Below, one piece after another: positions 8,230 through 17,016 of a stretch of DNA of 64,000 bases. The stretch's first letter is position 1, and every line of letters begins with the position of its first letter. The notes beneath the pieces were generated by a model. That model was not told the DNA's origin. It worked only from the letters and a program-made list of their open reading frames with translations, and ran no database searches. The DNA comes from an uncultured Ruegeria sp. Lineage in GTDB: Bacteria; Pseudomonadota; Alphaproteobacteria; Rhodobacterales; Rhodobacteraceae. The translations under genes and the position numbers were made by a program. The stretch spans positions 682,001-746,000 of the forward strand of contig NZ_CANNGO010000001.1 of NCBI RefSeq assembly GCF_947504215.1. The letters run 5' to 3'.

Positions 8230-9045
8230 ATGAGCAATACCCCTCCTCCCGGCGACCGGATCGCCAAAGTGCTGGCGCGCGCGGGCGTCGCCTCGCGTCG
8301 TGAAGCCGAACGCATGATCGAAGCTGGTCGCGTCACCGTCAATGGAAAGGTGATCGACAGCCCTGCCCTGAATGTCACCGCAAAGGACAAGATCACCGTT
8401 GATGGCAAACCGGTGTCAGAGCCGGAACCCTCACGTCTTTGGCTATATCACAAGCCCTCGGGGTTGGTGACCACAACCCGCGACGAAAAGGGCCGAGCGA
8501 CGATCTTTGACAAGCTTCCGGAAGATATGCCGCGTGTCATGAGTGTCGGACGGTTGGACTTGAACTCGGAAGGGTTACTGCTTTTGACCAATGATGGCGG
8601 CATCAAGCGCAAGCTGGAACTGCCCGCAACCGGGTGGCTGCGCAAATACCGCGTCAGGGTGAATGGCCGCCCGAAGGACGAAGACTTTGCGCCTTTAAGA
8701 AAAGGCCTTGTCATTGAAGGAGAGCGGTTTCAACCGATGACCGTCACGCTGGATCGTCAACAAGGTGCAAACGCCTGGCTGACGATTGGCCTGCGCGAGG
8801 GAAAAAATCGCGAGATTCGTCGCGCGATCGAGGATATCGGATTTACCGTAAACCGACTGCTACGCGTCTCATACGGCCCATTTCAGTTGGGTGATCTGAA
8901 ACCTGGCGCAGTTGAAGAGATCCGTCGCCGGGTGATGCGCGAACAGTTGGGTCTGGATGCCGAAGCCGAACCCGCAGGAACAGCTAAGAGAGGGTCTCGC
9001 CCACAAAGAAAACGGGCACCCGTCGGCAAGAAACTTCGCAAGTGA
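8230..9045 (+). CDS. rluB: 23S rRNA pseudouridine synthase, RluB/RsuA family
   Basis: This 271-aa enzyme has an N-terminal S4 RNA-binding domain (DRIAKVLARAGVASRREAER, residues about 9-55). The catalytic domain carries Asp 110 in VGRLDLNSEGLLLLTNDG. The NREIRR motif (EGKNREIRRAIEDIGFTVNRL) is typical of the RluB/RluE/RluF/RsuA group. The tail is basic (SRPQRKRAPVGKKLRK). I chose the ATG at 8230; an ATG at 8212 with GGGCGGG immediately before it is possible. RluB modifies U2605 of 23S rRNA in E. coli; the exact target here is inferred from domain layout. Confidence 0.9.
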   Translation: MSNTPPPGDRIAKVLARAGVASRREAERMIEAGRVTVNGKVIDSPALNVTAKDKITVDGKPVSEPEPSRLWLYHKPSGLVTTTRDEKGRATIFDKLPEDMPRVMSVGRLDLNSEGLLLLTNDGGIKRKLELPATGWLRKYRVRVNGRPKDEDFAPLRKGLVIEGERFQPMTVTLDRQQGANAWLTIGLREGKNREIRRAIEDIGFTVNRLLRVSYGPFQLGDLKPGAVEEIRRRVMREQLGLDAEAEPAGTAKRGSRPQRKRAPVGKKLRK

Positions 9046-9126
9046 TGCGGGTTTGGCAACCTTCCCCCTAGCGCCAAGCCCTCGCATCTACTAAATTTTC
9101 TGCGAATGCTGCTATTGGGGGGCGAC

Positions 9127-9216
9127 ATGTCCGGAACCGGAGTGCAAAAACTGGCTTATGCGGCGCTGCTGGTGCTTTTGTTCGGCGTCTGTACCGGCGT
9201 CCTCGGGGGCTTGTAG
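9127..9216 (+). CDS. 29-aa single-span membrane peptide
   Basis: An ATG preceded by GGGGGGCGAC opens a 29-residue frame. The product has one hydrophobic segment (LAYAALLVLLFGVCTGVLGG), and its stop lies 3 bp before the XpaC-like start. The tight spacing and good ribosome site suggest real translation as the first gene of the membrane module, though it could be only a coupling leader. No family is recognised. Confidence 0.5.
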   Translation: MSGTGVQKLAYAALLVLLFGVCTGVLGGL

Positions 9217-9219
9217 CGC

Positions 9220-10134
9220 ATGGCAAAACGGTACGGCGGAAAATTCAGCCCACAAGATGAACCTTCCTCAGACGAACCGCATCAGCGCGGGCAGTTCGAA
9301 GGTGCAACGGTCGAACCTGCGGGTGCGCGTGCCAATGTGTTGTTTGTTCCGGCTATACCCTTGGTGTTTTTGTCCCTGAATGATGGTGCCATCGGCATGA
9401 CAATCGGGCTTGTGGCGGCAGGCTTGTTGACCGCCGCCGCATTCTTGCTGCGCGAGGGGTTGCGGGCTGAAGCTGCCTTTAAGGCCCGCCGCGCTGCCAG
9501 GCGACCTGCCTTTCCCCGCAAGATATTCTCCAGCGTGCTGACCGGTCTTGGTGCAGCGCTCGCATCCTACCGCAATGAGTTTCTGGATGCTGAGGCAGCA
9601 TCACAGGTTAGCCTTCTGGCCCCGATCCTGTTTGGTGCAGTCGCAACCGTTCTACATTCAGTATCCTTTGGCCTGGACCCTATGAAAGACAAGGGGATGG
9701 AAGGCGTCGACACCTTTCAACAGGACCGTGTCGCGCGTGTTGTTGAAAGCGCCGAATCTCATCTGAGCGAAATGACCGATGCGATCAAACGCGCAGGTGA
9801 TCGTCGGATCGAAGCACGGGTTGAACGCTTTCAGGACACCGCGCGTGATCTGTTCCGCACGGTCGAGGAAGATCCCCGTGATCTGGCAGGTGCCCGCAAG
9901 TATCTGACCGTCTACCTGCAAGGGGCCCGCGACGCGACGGTGAAGTTCGCGGATGTCTTTGCCCGCACCCGTGACAAACAGGCACTGGACGATTATTCGG
10001 CGCTGCTGGACGATCTGGAACAGAATTTCGCTGCGCGCACGCGCAAGATGCTATTGGATGACCGCAGTGATCTGACGGTTGAAATTGATGTGTTGCGCGA
10101 AAGGCTGCAACGCGAAGGCGTCCGGTTGGATTGA
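9220..10134 (+). CDS. XpaC-like protein (5-bromo-4-chloroindolyl phosphate hydrolysis family)
   Basis: This 304-aa protein has a polar Pro/Gln-rich start. Two close hydrophobic segments follow (about 43-80), then a short hydrophobic region near 100-145 (SSVLTGLGAALASYRNEF and SLLAPILFGAVATVL). A long charged helical C-terminal part (about 165-304) resembles coiled coil. This matches XpaC-family proteins, which sit next to TelA in many bacteria. The original phosphatase-linked phenotype does not prove enzymatic activity, and no catalytic motif is visible. The next gene starts 30 bp downstream. Confidence 0.8.
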   Translation: MAKRYGGKFSPQDEPSSDEPHQRGQFEGATVEPAGARANVLFVPAIPLVFLSLNDGAIGMTIGLVAAGLLTAAAFLLREGLRAEAAFKARRAARRPAFPRKIFSSVLTGLGAALASYRNEFLDAEAASQVSLLAPILFGAVATVLHSVSFGLDPMKDKGMEGVDTFQQDRVARVVESAESHLSEMTDAIKRAGDRRIEARVERFQDTARDLFRTVEEDPRDLAGARKYLTVYLQGARDATVKFADVFARTRDKQALDDYSALLDDLEQNFAARTRKMLLDDRSDLTVEIDVLRERLQREGVRLD

Positions 10135-10164
10135 CCGGCCATTATCTGAATGAGGAACATCCCC

Positions 10165-11355
10165 ATGTCCGACGAGATCAAGAACAAGGCGGTCCAGGCA
10201 GAAACGCTTGTACAAGAAGTCACCGCAGTTGCGTTGCCCGAACCAAAAGCCGAAGTCATCTCGCTTGAAGATGCCGATGAACCTGTCAGCGCTGAGATTC
10301 GCAAGCGAATGGATGAAATCGACATGGAGAACACCAACTCGATTGTCTCGTTCGGATCGTCCGCGCAGTCCGAGTTGCAAGAAATCAGCCAAGCCATGCT
10401 TGCGGATGTACGCAACAAGGACGTTGGACCTGCTGGCGACAGCCTGCGAAACATCGTAACGACAATCCGCGGGTTTTCGATCAGCGAGCTGGACGTCCGC
10501 CGCGAGCGCAGCTGGTGGGAAAGATTGCTCGGCAAGGCCGCGCCGTTTGCCAAGTTTACTGCACAGTTCGAAGATGTTCAGGGCCAGATCGACCGGATCA
10601 CAGATGATCTGCTGGGGCACGAGCACACGCTGCTGAAAGACATCAAGTCGCTGGACTTGCTATATGAGAAAACCTTGGGATTTTACGATGAACTGGCGTT
10701 GTACATTGCCGCAGGTGAAGAAAAGCTGACCGAACTCGACAGCCATGACATTCCGGAACGAGAGGCCGCGGTTCAGGCCGCACCGGAAGAAGAGCAGGTG
10801 ATGAAAGCGCAAGAGCTGCGCGACATCCGCGCCGCACGCGACGATCTTGAGCGTCGGGTCCATGATCTGAAACTGACACGGCAGGTAACGATGCAATCGC
10901 TGCCCTCGATCCGCTTGGTGCAAGAGAACGACAAGTCGCTGGTGACCAAGATCAACTCGACACTGGTCAACACCGTGCCGCTTTGGGAAACACAACTGGC
11001 GCAGGCTGTAACCATCCAGCGCAGCGCCGAAGCTGCTGCAGCGGTGCGCGATGCCAATGACCTGACCAATGAATTGCTGACTTCGAACGCTGCAAACCTG
11101 CGCGAATCCAACAAGATGATCCGCGAGGAGATGGAACGGGGCGTCTTCGACATCGAGGCCGTTAAACAAGCCAATGCGGATCTGATCGGAACCATCAACG
11201 AAAGTCTGGCGATCGCGGACGAAGGCAAGGCCAAACGCGCCGCCGCCGAAGAGGAACTGCAGAAGATGGAGGCCGAACTGCGCGATACGCTAGCATCCGC
11301 CAAGGCGCGCAAGGATGGTACAGGCGACAACGCCGGAACCGCTGTTCCGGGATAA
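10165..11355 (+). CDS. TelA-like toxic-anion-resistance family protein
   Basis: This 396-aa, mostly helical cytoplasmic protein is highly charged. Family features are SIVSFGSSAQSELQEISQAML near residue 60, WWERLLGKAAPFAKFTAQFEDVQGQID near 115-140, and a C-terminal part rich in NDLTNELLTSNAANLRESN. TelA proteins are associated with tellurite and antibiotic tolerance, but their mechanism is unknown. The start at 10165 follows GAGGAAC; an upstream ATG five codons earlier is less likely. It is paired with the XpaC-like gene, as usual. Confidence 0.88.
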   Translation: MSDEIKNKAVQAETLVQEVTAVALPEPKAEVISLEDADEPVSAEIRKRMDEIDMENTNSIVSFGSSAQSELQEISQAMLADVRNKDVGPAGDSLRNIVTTIRGFSISELDVRRERSWWERLLGKAAPFAKFTAQFEDVQGQIDRITDDLLGHEHTLLKDIKSLDLLYEKTLGFYDELALYIAAGEEKLTELDSHDIPEREAAVQAAPEEEQVMKAQELRDIRAARDDLERRVHDLKLTRQVTMQSLPSIRLVQENDKSLVTKINSTLVNTVPLWETQLAQAVTIQRSAEAAAAVRDANDLTNELLTSNAANLRESNKMIREEMERGVFDIEAVKQANADLIGTINESLAIADEGKAKRAAAEEELQKMEAELRDTLASAKARKDGTGDNAGTAVPG

Positions 11356-11377
11356 AGGTAGACGGGGCGTGCAGCCA

Positions 11378-12325
11378 ATGAGATCACTCAGGTTGGGGCT
11401 AAGTGCCGCCTCGTTTTTGGCGTTGGCCAATTGCGAGGAAGCGCTGACAACACCTGTTGTTCCCGAGCCTCGCCCGGCTGCTCCTGTCGCTGTGCCTGTC
11501 GCTTATGTCCCTCCGTCGGCGGCCAGTCAGGATCTGGCCCGGTTCTACAAACGCGTTGAACGCGATTTGCTGACACGTGGCTTGCTGCGCACCGATGGAG
11601 GAGGCCCGGATACGCCTTATGACGCCGATGATCTTGCACGGAATTTCGAGGCGATCGCGTTCTACAGCGAATATCCCAATCACAGCGTATCAATTGGCTC
11701 GCGCCAGACAGATGGTCAGCTTAGCCGCTGGTCTGGACCTGTGCGCATCAAAACCGAATTTGGCCCTTCGATCTTACCGTCAACGCGTGAAAAGGATGCC
11801 GCACAGGTTAAGTCTTTTGCCAGTCGTCTGGCCAAGCTCACCAACCACCCGGTTTCGACGGTCAGCCGAAAAGCCAACTTCCATGTCTTTTTCGCCGGGA
11901 AGGACGACAGCGCATATGTCGTGAAACGGTTGAAAGAATTGATCCCGGGAATCAGCCAGGCCTCGTTGGAACTGGTTGCCAACCCTCGGTCTAATTTTGA
12001 TTGTTTCGTATTCGCTTCTGCCACTAACGCGTCACCATTCAAATATGTACGCGCCGTGACTTTGATCCGGTCCGAGCTGCCTGATCTGGTGCGGCGGAGC
12101 TGCATTCACGAAGAAATTGCTCAGGGCCTGGGATTGTCCAACGACAGCCCGGCCGCGCGACCATCGATCTTCAACGATGATGATGAGTTTGCGTTGCTAA
12201 CCAGCCATGACGAGAAACTGCTGACAATGTTGTATGATCCGCGTCTGGAGCCTGGCGTCTCGGTCGATCAGGCCCGACCTGTGGTGCGGATCATTGCACG
12301 TGAAATCATGGGGCAGCCGCTCTGA
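11378..12325 (+). CDS. DUF2927 lipoprotein
   Basis: This 315-aa protein has a lipoprotein signal (MRSLRLGLSAASFLALANC, Cys 19), a Pro/Ala-rich linker (residues about 25-50), and a DUF2927 domain. The latter shows LARNFEAIAFYSEY, a VSTVSRKANFHVFF region, and the C-terminal HEEIAQGLGLSNDSP segment. HE next to a Gly-rich stretch resembles a zincin-type HExxQG(L/M)G motif, so a metalloprotease-like role is possible. The frame is open upstream to 11315, inside the TelA gene; the ATG at 11378 gives the signal peptide. It lies 22 bp after telA and 22 bp before the SPFH gene, so it is probably in the same transcript. Confidence 0.85.
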   Translation: MRSLRLGLSAASFLALANCEEALTTPVVPEPRPAAPVAVPVAYVPPSAASQDLARFYKRVERDLLTRGLLRTDGGGPDTPYDADDLARNFEAIAFYSEYPNHSVSIGSRQTDGQLSRWSGPVRIKTEFGPSILPSTREKDAAQVKSFASRLAKLTNHPVSTVSRKANFHVFFAGKDDSAYVVKRLKELIPGISQASLELVANPRSNFDCFVFASATNASPFKYVRAVTLIRSELPDLVRRSCIHEEIAQGLGLSNDSPAARPSIFNDDDEFALLTSHDEKLLTMLYDPRLEPGVSVDQARPVVRIIAREIMGQPL

Positions 12326-12347
12326 CCCCAAGGACAGGAGAACCCAA

Positions 12348-13496
12348 ATGGGAATTTTCGATTTTCTGACCGGAGAATTCATTGATGTCATTCACTGGGT
12401 GGATGACAGCCGTGACACAATGGTCTGGCGGTTCGAACGTGAAGGGCACGAAATCAAGTATGGAGCCAAGTTGACCGTTCGCGAAGGTCAAGCAGCTGTG
12501 TTTGTGCACGAAGGGCAGTTGGCGGATGTGTTCACGCCGGGTCTTTACATGCTTGAAACCAACAACATGCCCATCCTGACGACGCTGCAGCATTGGGATC
12601 ATGGGTTCCAGTCTCCGTTCAAGTCGGAGATCTACTTCGTCAATACGACACGGTTCAACGACCTGAAATGGGGTACAAAAAACCCGATCATGCTGCGGGA
12701 TCCAGAGTTCGGTCCAACGCGCATCCGCGCCTTTGGTACGTATACAGTTCGCGTCAAGGACCCGGCGAGATTCCTGGTCGAAATCGTCGGCACCGATGGC
12801 GAATTCACCATGGACGAGATCAGTTTTCAGATCCGCAACATCATCGTTCAGGAATTTAGCCGTGTCATCGCAGGCTCGGGCATCCCAGTGTTGGATATGG
12901 CCGCGAACACGGCCGATCTGGGCAAGTTGATCGCGGCCGAAGTCTCACCCGTTCTTGACGGCTATGGGCTGGATATGCCCGAGTTTTATATTGAGAACAT
13001 TTCGCTGCCACCAGCTGTCGAGGCCGCGCTGGACAAGCGCACCTCGATGGGTCTGGCAGGAGACTTGGGCAAATTCACCCAGTATTCGGCAGCAGAGGCA
13101 ATGACAGCGGCTGCAAACAACCCCGGACAAGGCGGTGGCATGGGCGCCGGTCTTGGTATGGGGATGGGCATGGCGATGGCGCAGCAATTGTCGAATATGA
13201 CAGCGGGCCAACCCAGCGGCCCTTGGGGATCGTCCGCCCACGCTGCCCAGCAACCACCAGCGCATGCGGCACCGCCGCCACCGCCTCCGGTCGAGCATGT
13301 GTGGCATATCGCGGCTGACGGTCAGACAAGCGGGCCGTTTTCGAAGGCCAAGATGGGCCGCATGGCGACCGACGGTGAGATCACGCGCGATACGCATGTT
13401 TGGACAGCGGGCCAGGATGGTTGGAAAAAGGCTGGTGATGTTCAGGAATTGGCGCAGTTGTTTACGATCCTGCCGCCTCCACCTCCGGGCGCTTGA
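12348..13496 (+). CDS. SPFH-domain protein with C-terminal GYF_2 domain (YdjI-like)
   Basis: This 382-aa protein has a YdjI / virion-core-like SPFH domain (residues about 25-235), with KLTVREGQAAVFVHEGQ, FTPGLYMLETNN and the IGxGTYTVRVKDP-like strand. A Met/Gly/Ala-rich linker (about 255-310, MGAGLGMGMGMAMAQQ) and a proline run lead to a GYF_2 domain (VWHIAADGQTSGPFSKAKM..., about 323-372). It ends in PPPPPPGA. No transmembrane segment is present. SPFH proteins form membrane-associated rings; GYF_2 domains bind partner peptides. The start follows GGACAGGAGAAC. The neighbouring zinc-ribbon gene matches the B. subtilis ydjG-ydjI pairing, from memory. Confidence 0.85.
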   Translation: MGIFDFLTGEFIDVIHWVDDSRDTMVWRFEREGHEIKYGAKLTVREGQAAVFVHEGQLADVFTPGLYMLETNNMPILTTLQHWDHGFQSPFKSEIYFVNTTRFNDLKWGTKNPIMLRDPEFGPTRIRAFGTYTVRVKDPARFLVEIVGTDGEFTMDEISFQIRNIIVQEFSRVIAGSGIPVLDMAANTADLGKLIAAEVSPVLDGYGLDMPEFYIENISLPPAVEAALDKRTSMGLAGDLGKFTQYSAAEAMTAAANNPGQGGGMGAGLGMGMGMAMAQQLSNMTAGQPSGPWGSSAHAAQQPPAHAAPPPPPPVEHVWHIAADGQTSGPFSKAKMGRMATDGEITRDTHVWTAGQDGWKKAGDVQELAQLFTILPPPPPGA

Positions 13497-13537
13497 TGCC
13501 CACCGACTAGCATCGTGCCAGCAAACAAGGCGGACAA

Positions 13538-14626
13538 ATGACTGAAGAACACCGCTTTCCCTGCGACCAATGTGGGGCGGATTACCGCTTCAATCCGGGT
13601 GACGGCACCCTGAGCTGTGACCATTGCGGTCATTCCGAGCCGATCAGCACCGGCCCATGGGGCGGTGCCAGCTTGCGTGAGTTGGATTTTGACGCGGCCA
13701 TCGCCGACCGCCTGCCCGAAAGCGAGATTGAGGAAACCCGGGTACTGTCCTGTCCGAACTGTGCCGCTCAGGTCGAGTTCGATCCGGACACGCATGCAGC
13801 CGAATGTCCGTTCTGCGCCACGCCGGTGGTGACGGATACCGGGGTCAGCAGGCATATCAAGCCGAAAGGTGTGTTGCCGTTCGCGTTGGACGAACGCGCC
13901 GCTCATAAAGGCATGAGTGATTGGTTAGGTGGTCTGTGGTTTGCCCCCAATGGGCTGAAAGACTATGCCCGAAAAGGGCGCCGGATGCAGGGTATTTACG
14001 TGCCCTACTGGACCTTCGATGCGGACACAAAGTCCAGCTATCGCGGCGAGCGTGGCGTGGTGTACTATGAAACCCGCACGGTGATGCGCGACGGCAAACG
14101 CGTGCAGCAACAAGTGCCAAGAACCCGTTGGACACCTAAGTCAGGACGTGTGGCGCGGTTCTTTGACGACGTTCTGGTATTGGCGTCGCGCTCTCTCCCC
14201 AAAAAATACACAGATGCGCTTGAGCCTTGGGACTTGCCTGCATTGGAACCCTATCAACCCGAGTATCTGGCGGGTTTTCGGGCCGAGGCCTACACCGTTG
14301 AATTGCGAGAGGGTCACGCCGAGGCGCGCGCCTACATGGCGCGGGTAATCGAGCGGGATGTGCGTTTCGATATCGGAGGAGACCGGCAGCGCATCCATGC
14401 CGTGGACACCGACGTCCGGGATGTTACTTTTAAGCACATCCTGCTGCCAGTTTGGATGGCCGCCTACAAATATCGCGGGCAAACCTATCGTTTCGTGGTG
14501 AACGGGCGAACGGGTCGTGTACAGGGAGAGCGCCCCTGGTCCGCAATCAAAATCACCATCGCTGTTGTTCTGAGCCTGCTGATTGCTGCCGGTGTCGGTT
14601 ACATGGTGGCGACAGGGCAACAATAA
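13538..14626 (+). CDS. double zinc-ribbon membrane protein (YdjG-like)
   Basis: This 362-aa protein has two N-terminal zinc ribbons: CDQC with CDHC (residues about 9-30) and CPNC with CPFC (about 71-95). A middle domain of about 220 residues includes IYVPYWTFDADTKSSYRG and LPVWMAAYKYRGQTYRFVVNGRTG, the pattern of proteins often misnamed as helicase-like or TFIIB-type. A single C-terminal transmembrane segment (about 338-357) and a short tail follow. The ribbons may bind a protein or RNA partner in the cytoplasm. It is the last gene of the module, 41 bp after the SPFH gene. Confidence 0.8.
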   Translation: MTEEHRFPCDQCGADYRFNPGDGTLSCDHCGHSEPISTGPWGGASLRELDFDAAIADRLPESEIEETRVLSCPNCAAQVEFDPDTHAAECPFCATPVVTDTGVSRHIKPKGVLPFALDERAAHKGMSDWLGGLWFAPNGLKDYARKGRRMQGIYVPYWTFDADTKSSYRGERGVVYYETRTVMRDGKRVQQQVPRTRWTPKSGRVARFFDDVLVLASRSLPKKYTDALEPWDLPALEPYQPEYLAGFRAEAYTVELREGHAEARAYMARVIERDVRFDIGGDRQRIHAVDTDVRDVTFKHILLPVWMAAYKYRGQTYRFVVNGRTGRVQGERPWSAIKITIAVVLSLLIAAGVGYMVATGQQ

Positions 14627-14713
14627 CCCTTGCCCGCCAGACACCCACGCCCCCTTGAACATCCTTTGGTCCGAAGCCATCCTCCGCGTCGCGAGTTTGG
14701 GGAGAAAGCCGCT

Positions 14714-15382
14714 GTGACAATATCCGTACTGAATACCCTGCTTGAGGATCGGCATTCCTGCCGTGCGTTTCGTCCCGACCCGGTCCCCAAGGGTCAGATC
14801 GAACAAATCCTGACCAGCGCCTCGCGTGTTCCAAGCTGGTGCAATGCGCAACCATGGCATGCGGTGATCACCAGCGGTGAGGAAACGGACACCTTCCGCC
14901 GCGCCATGCGGATCGAAGCCGAGACAGGCACTCCCACCCCAGATCTGCCTTTTCCCACGTCGTATTCCGGTGTCTATCAGGATCGCCGACGCACCTGCGG
15001 CTGGGCTTTATACGAAGCAACCGGTGTCGAACGCGGTGATCGCACCGCATCTGCGCGTCAAATGATGAAAAACTTCACTTTGTTTGGTGCACCGCATTGC
15101 GCCATTGTCTCTAGCCCTGTGGAACTGGGCGCTTATGGTGCTTTGGATTGCGGCGGGTTTGTCACGGCATTTACCCTGGCCGCTCAGGCGCTCGGCATTG
15201 CGACAATTCCACAAGCGGCGCTTGCCAGCTATAGCCCGTTTTTACATCGCTATTTTGATATCCCGGATGACCGGTTGATCTTGTGCGCGATTTCATTTGG
15301 CTATTCAGACACAGACCACCCTGCAAACGCTTTTCGAACGGATCGCGCGGCTTTGGGTGACATTGTCGACTGGCGCGGATAA
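14714..15382 (+). CDS. nitroreductase family FMN oxidoreductase
   Basis: This 222-aa protein has the nitroreductase layout: RHSCRAFRPDPVPKGQIEQILTSASRVPSWCNAQPW contributes to FMN binding, and the second half shows GALDCGGFVTAFTLAAQALGIATIPQAALA and a C-terminal ICAISFGYSD strand. It would use NAD(P)H to reduce nitroaromatics or quinones; the substrate is unknown. The GTG at 14714 is chosen because GGGGAGAAAG precedes it and the protein then begins at the family's usual N-terminus; the frame is open 28 codons further upstream. Confidence 0.88.
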   Translation: MTISVLNTLLEDRHSCRAFRPDPVPKGQIEQILTSASRVPSWCNAQPWHAVITSGEETDTFRRAMRIEAETGTPTPDLPFPTSYSGVYQDRRRTCGWALYEATGVERGDRTASARQMMKNFTLFGAPHCAIVSSPVELGAYGALDCGGFVTAFTLAAQALGIATIPQAALASYSPFLHRYFDIPDDRLILCAISFGYSDTDHPANAFRTDRAALGDIVDWRG

Positions 15383-15424
15383 ACCTTCCCATCAAACAGA
15401 CTTGCACAACATCAGAGGTTCAAT

Positions 15425-15865
15425 TTGCGCGCGCTGCTACAACGCATTTCCCATGCCAAGGTCTCGGTCGATGAGGTTGTTGTCGGACAATCAGGACCTG
15501 GGTTGCTAATTTTTGTGTGTGCGATGCAAGGTGATGACGAACAGCAGGCCGCGAAGCTGGCCGCCAAGGTTTCAAAGCTACGCATTTTCAAGGATGACGC
15601 TGGCAAGATGAACCGCTCGATCGTAGACAGCGGCGGATCTGCTCTTGTCGTCAGCCAGTTCACATTGGCCGCCAACACCGCTAGCGGCAACCGCCCTGGC
15701 TTTTCCGAAGCTGCTGCGCCGGAAACAGGTAAACACTTGTACGACGTTTTTGGCCAATACCTGGTATCGCACGGGATTGCCGTGGAAAAGGGGCAATTCG
15801 GCGCTGATATGGCTGTTGAGTTGCTCAATGACGGGCCTGTAACAATCTGGATGGACAGCCAATGA
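15425..15865 (+). CDS. dtd: D-aminoacyl-tRNA deacylase
   Basis: This 146-aa enzyme removes D-amino acids and misplaced glycine from tRNAs. The family motifs are present: [17 protein letters not shown] (the SQ...T active-site strand) and the C-terminal [11 protein letters not shown] with the Gly-cisPro proofreading motif. The start is a TTG reading [15 protein letters not shown], which is the normal N-terminus. The stop overlaps the next start (ATGA at 15862-15865), so the two genes are co-translated. Confidence 0.95.
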   Translation: MRALLQRISHAKVSVDEVVVGQSGPGLLIFVCAMQGDDEQQAAKLAAKVSKLRIFKDDAGKMNRSIVDSGGSALVVSQFTLAANTASGNRPGFSEAAAPETGKHLYDVFGQYLVSHGIAVEKGQFGADMAVELLNDGPVTIWMDSQ

Positions 15866-16965
15866 CCCAAGCAGAACAAGCAATCAAACTGTGGCAGGCT
15901 GGGGTCGCGGCGGTCGACGGGTACACTGCAACACAATCCGCTTTGTCGGACGTCCCGAAACCCGATCGTATTCTGGCCGTCGGGAAACCCGCCGCAGCGA
16001 TGGCGCGCGCAGCGTTGGATCATTTCGGAATCGTTCCCACCCTTGTGGTCACCAAGGATGATCATGGCCGGAATCTGCCTGACGGCGTTGAGGTCATCGA
16101 AGCCTCTCATCCCGTGCCTGACGGCCGAAGCCTTGCAGGTGGGCGCGCTTTACGCCTAGCTGCTGAGGCAATGCAGCCGGGCTCGCATCTGCTGCTTTTG
16201 GTCTCGGGTGGGGCGTCGTCGTTGGCCGAGGATCTGTTGCCGGGAAACTCGCTTGAGGATCTTGAGGCCCTGAACAGGAGTTTGCTGTCCGAAGGTCTGG
16301 ATATCACGGCAATGAATGCAAAACGTCGCGCGATGTCCCGTGTCAAAGGCGGTGGATTGCTGTCACATTTTACGGGCAAAAAAGTAACGGTTCTGGCGAT
16401 ATCAGATGTTCCGGGGGATAATCTTCACGTCATCGGGTCGGGGATTGGCGCATTGCCAGATACCTACACCTTCGAGGCCACAACCCGTATTATCGCATCA
16501 AACGCACATGCCCGAGCTGCGGCAACAAATGCGGCGCAGGTCGCCGGGTTCACCGTGCACGCGGATGAAGAGGCCCTGCACGATGATTATCTTGCTGTGT
16601 CTGCGTATCTGGGGTCGCGATTGCGGCAGATGGACCCCGGCGTGATGGTATTTGGTGGTGAGCCGACGGTGGTTCTGCCCGACAACCCGGGGCGCGGCGG
16701 TCGAAATCAGGCCCTTGCCCTTGCTTTGGGGCGCGAGATATCCGGCGTCTCTGGAATCACGGTGGTTGTTGGTGGCACCGACGGCACGGATGGCCCGACA
16801 AACGCGGCAGGTGGGATCGTTGATAGTTCAACCTGGGCCGAGGGGGCCGAAACAGCATTAGAAAACGCCGATAGTGGCAGCTATCTGGACAATGTTGATG
16901 CTTTGCTTGTGACCGGCCCAACGGGCACAAATGTCATGGATCTGGTTGTCGCAATAAGAAGGTAG
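15862..16965 (+). CDS. glycerate 2-kinase / MOFRL-family protein
   Basis: This 367-aa protein has an N-terminal GCK2-type domain ([33 protein letters not shown] segment) and a C-terminal MOFRL domain with [19 protein letters not shown] and [19 protein letters not shown]. Such proteins phosphorylate glycerate at position 2 and are often named hydroxypyruvate reductase (TtuD). The length is slightly short compared with 400-440 aa relatives. It may link serine or glyoxylate metabolism to glycolysis. It is translationally coupled to dtd. Confidence 0.88.
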   Translation: MTQAEQAIKLWQAGVAAVDGYTATQSALSDVPKPDRILAVGKPAAAMARAALDHFGIVPTLVVTKDDHGRNLPDGVEVIEASHPVPDGRSLAGGRALRLAAEAMQPGSHLLLLVSGGASSLAEDLLPGNSLEDLEALNRSLLSEGLDITAMNAKRRAMSRVKGGGLLSHFTGKKVTVLAISDVPGDNLHVIGSGIGALPDTYTFEATTRIIASNAHARAAATNAAQVAGFTVHADEEALHDDYLAVSAYLGSRLRQMDPGVMVFGGEPTVVLPDNPGRGGRNQALALALGREISGVSGITVVVGGTDGTDGPTNAAGGIVDSSTWAEGAETALENADSGSYLDNVDALLVTGPTGTNVMDLVVAIRR

Positions 16966-17016
16966 TTTGACGTTTTTACCCTGTCCTATGACCAACAGGA
17001 CCCGGAGACTGCCACA

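Noticed and set aside
15412..16110. Minus-strand frame across dtd and the glycerate kinase gene
   Set aside because: Shadow of two coupled genes with strong motifs on the plus strand.
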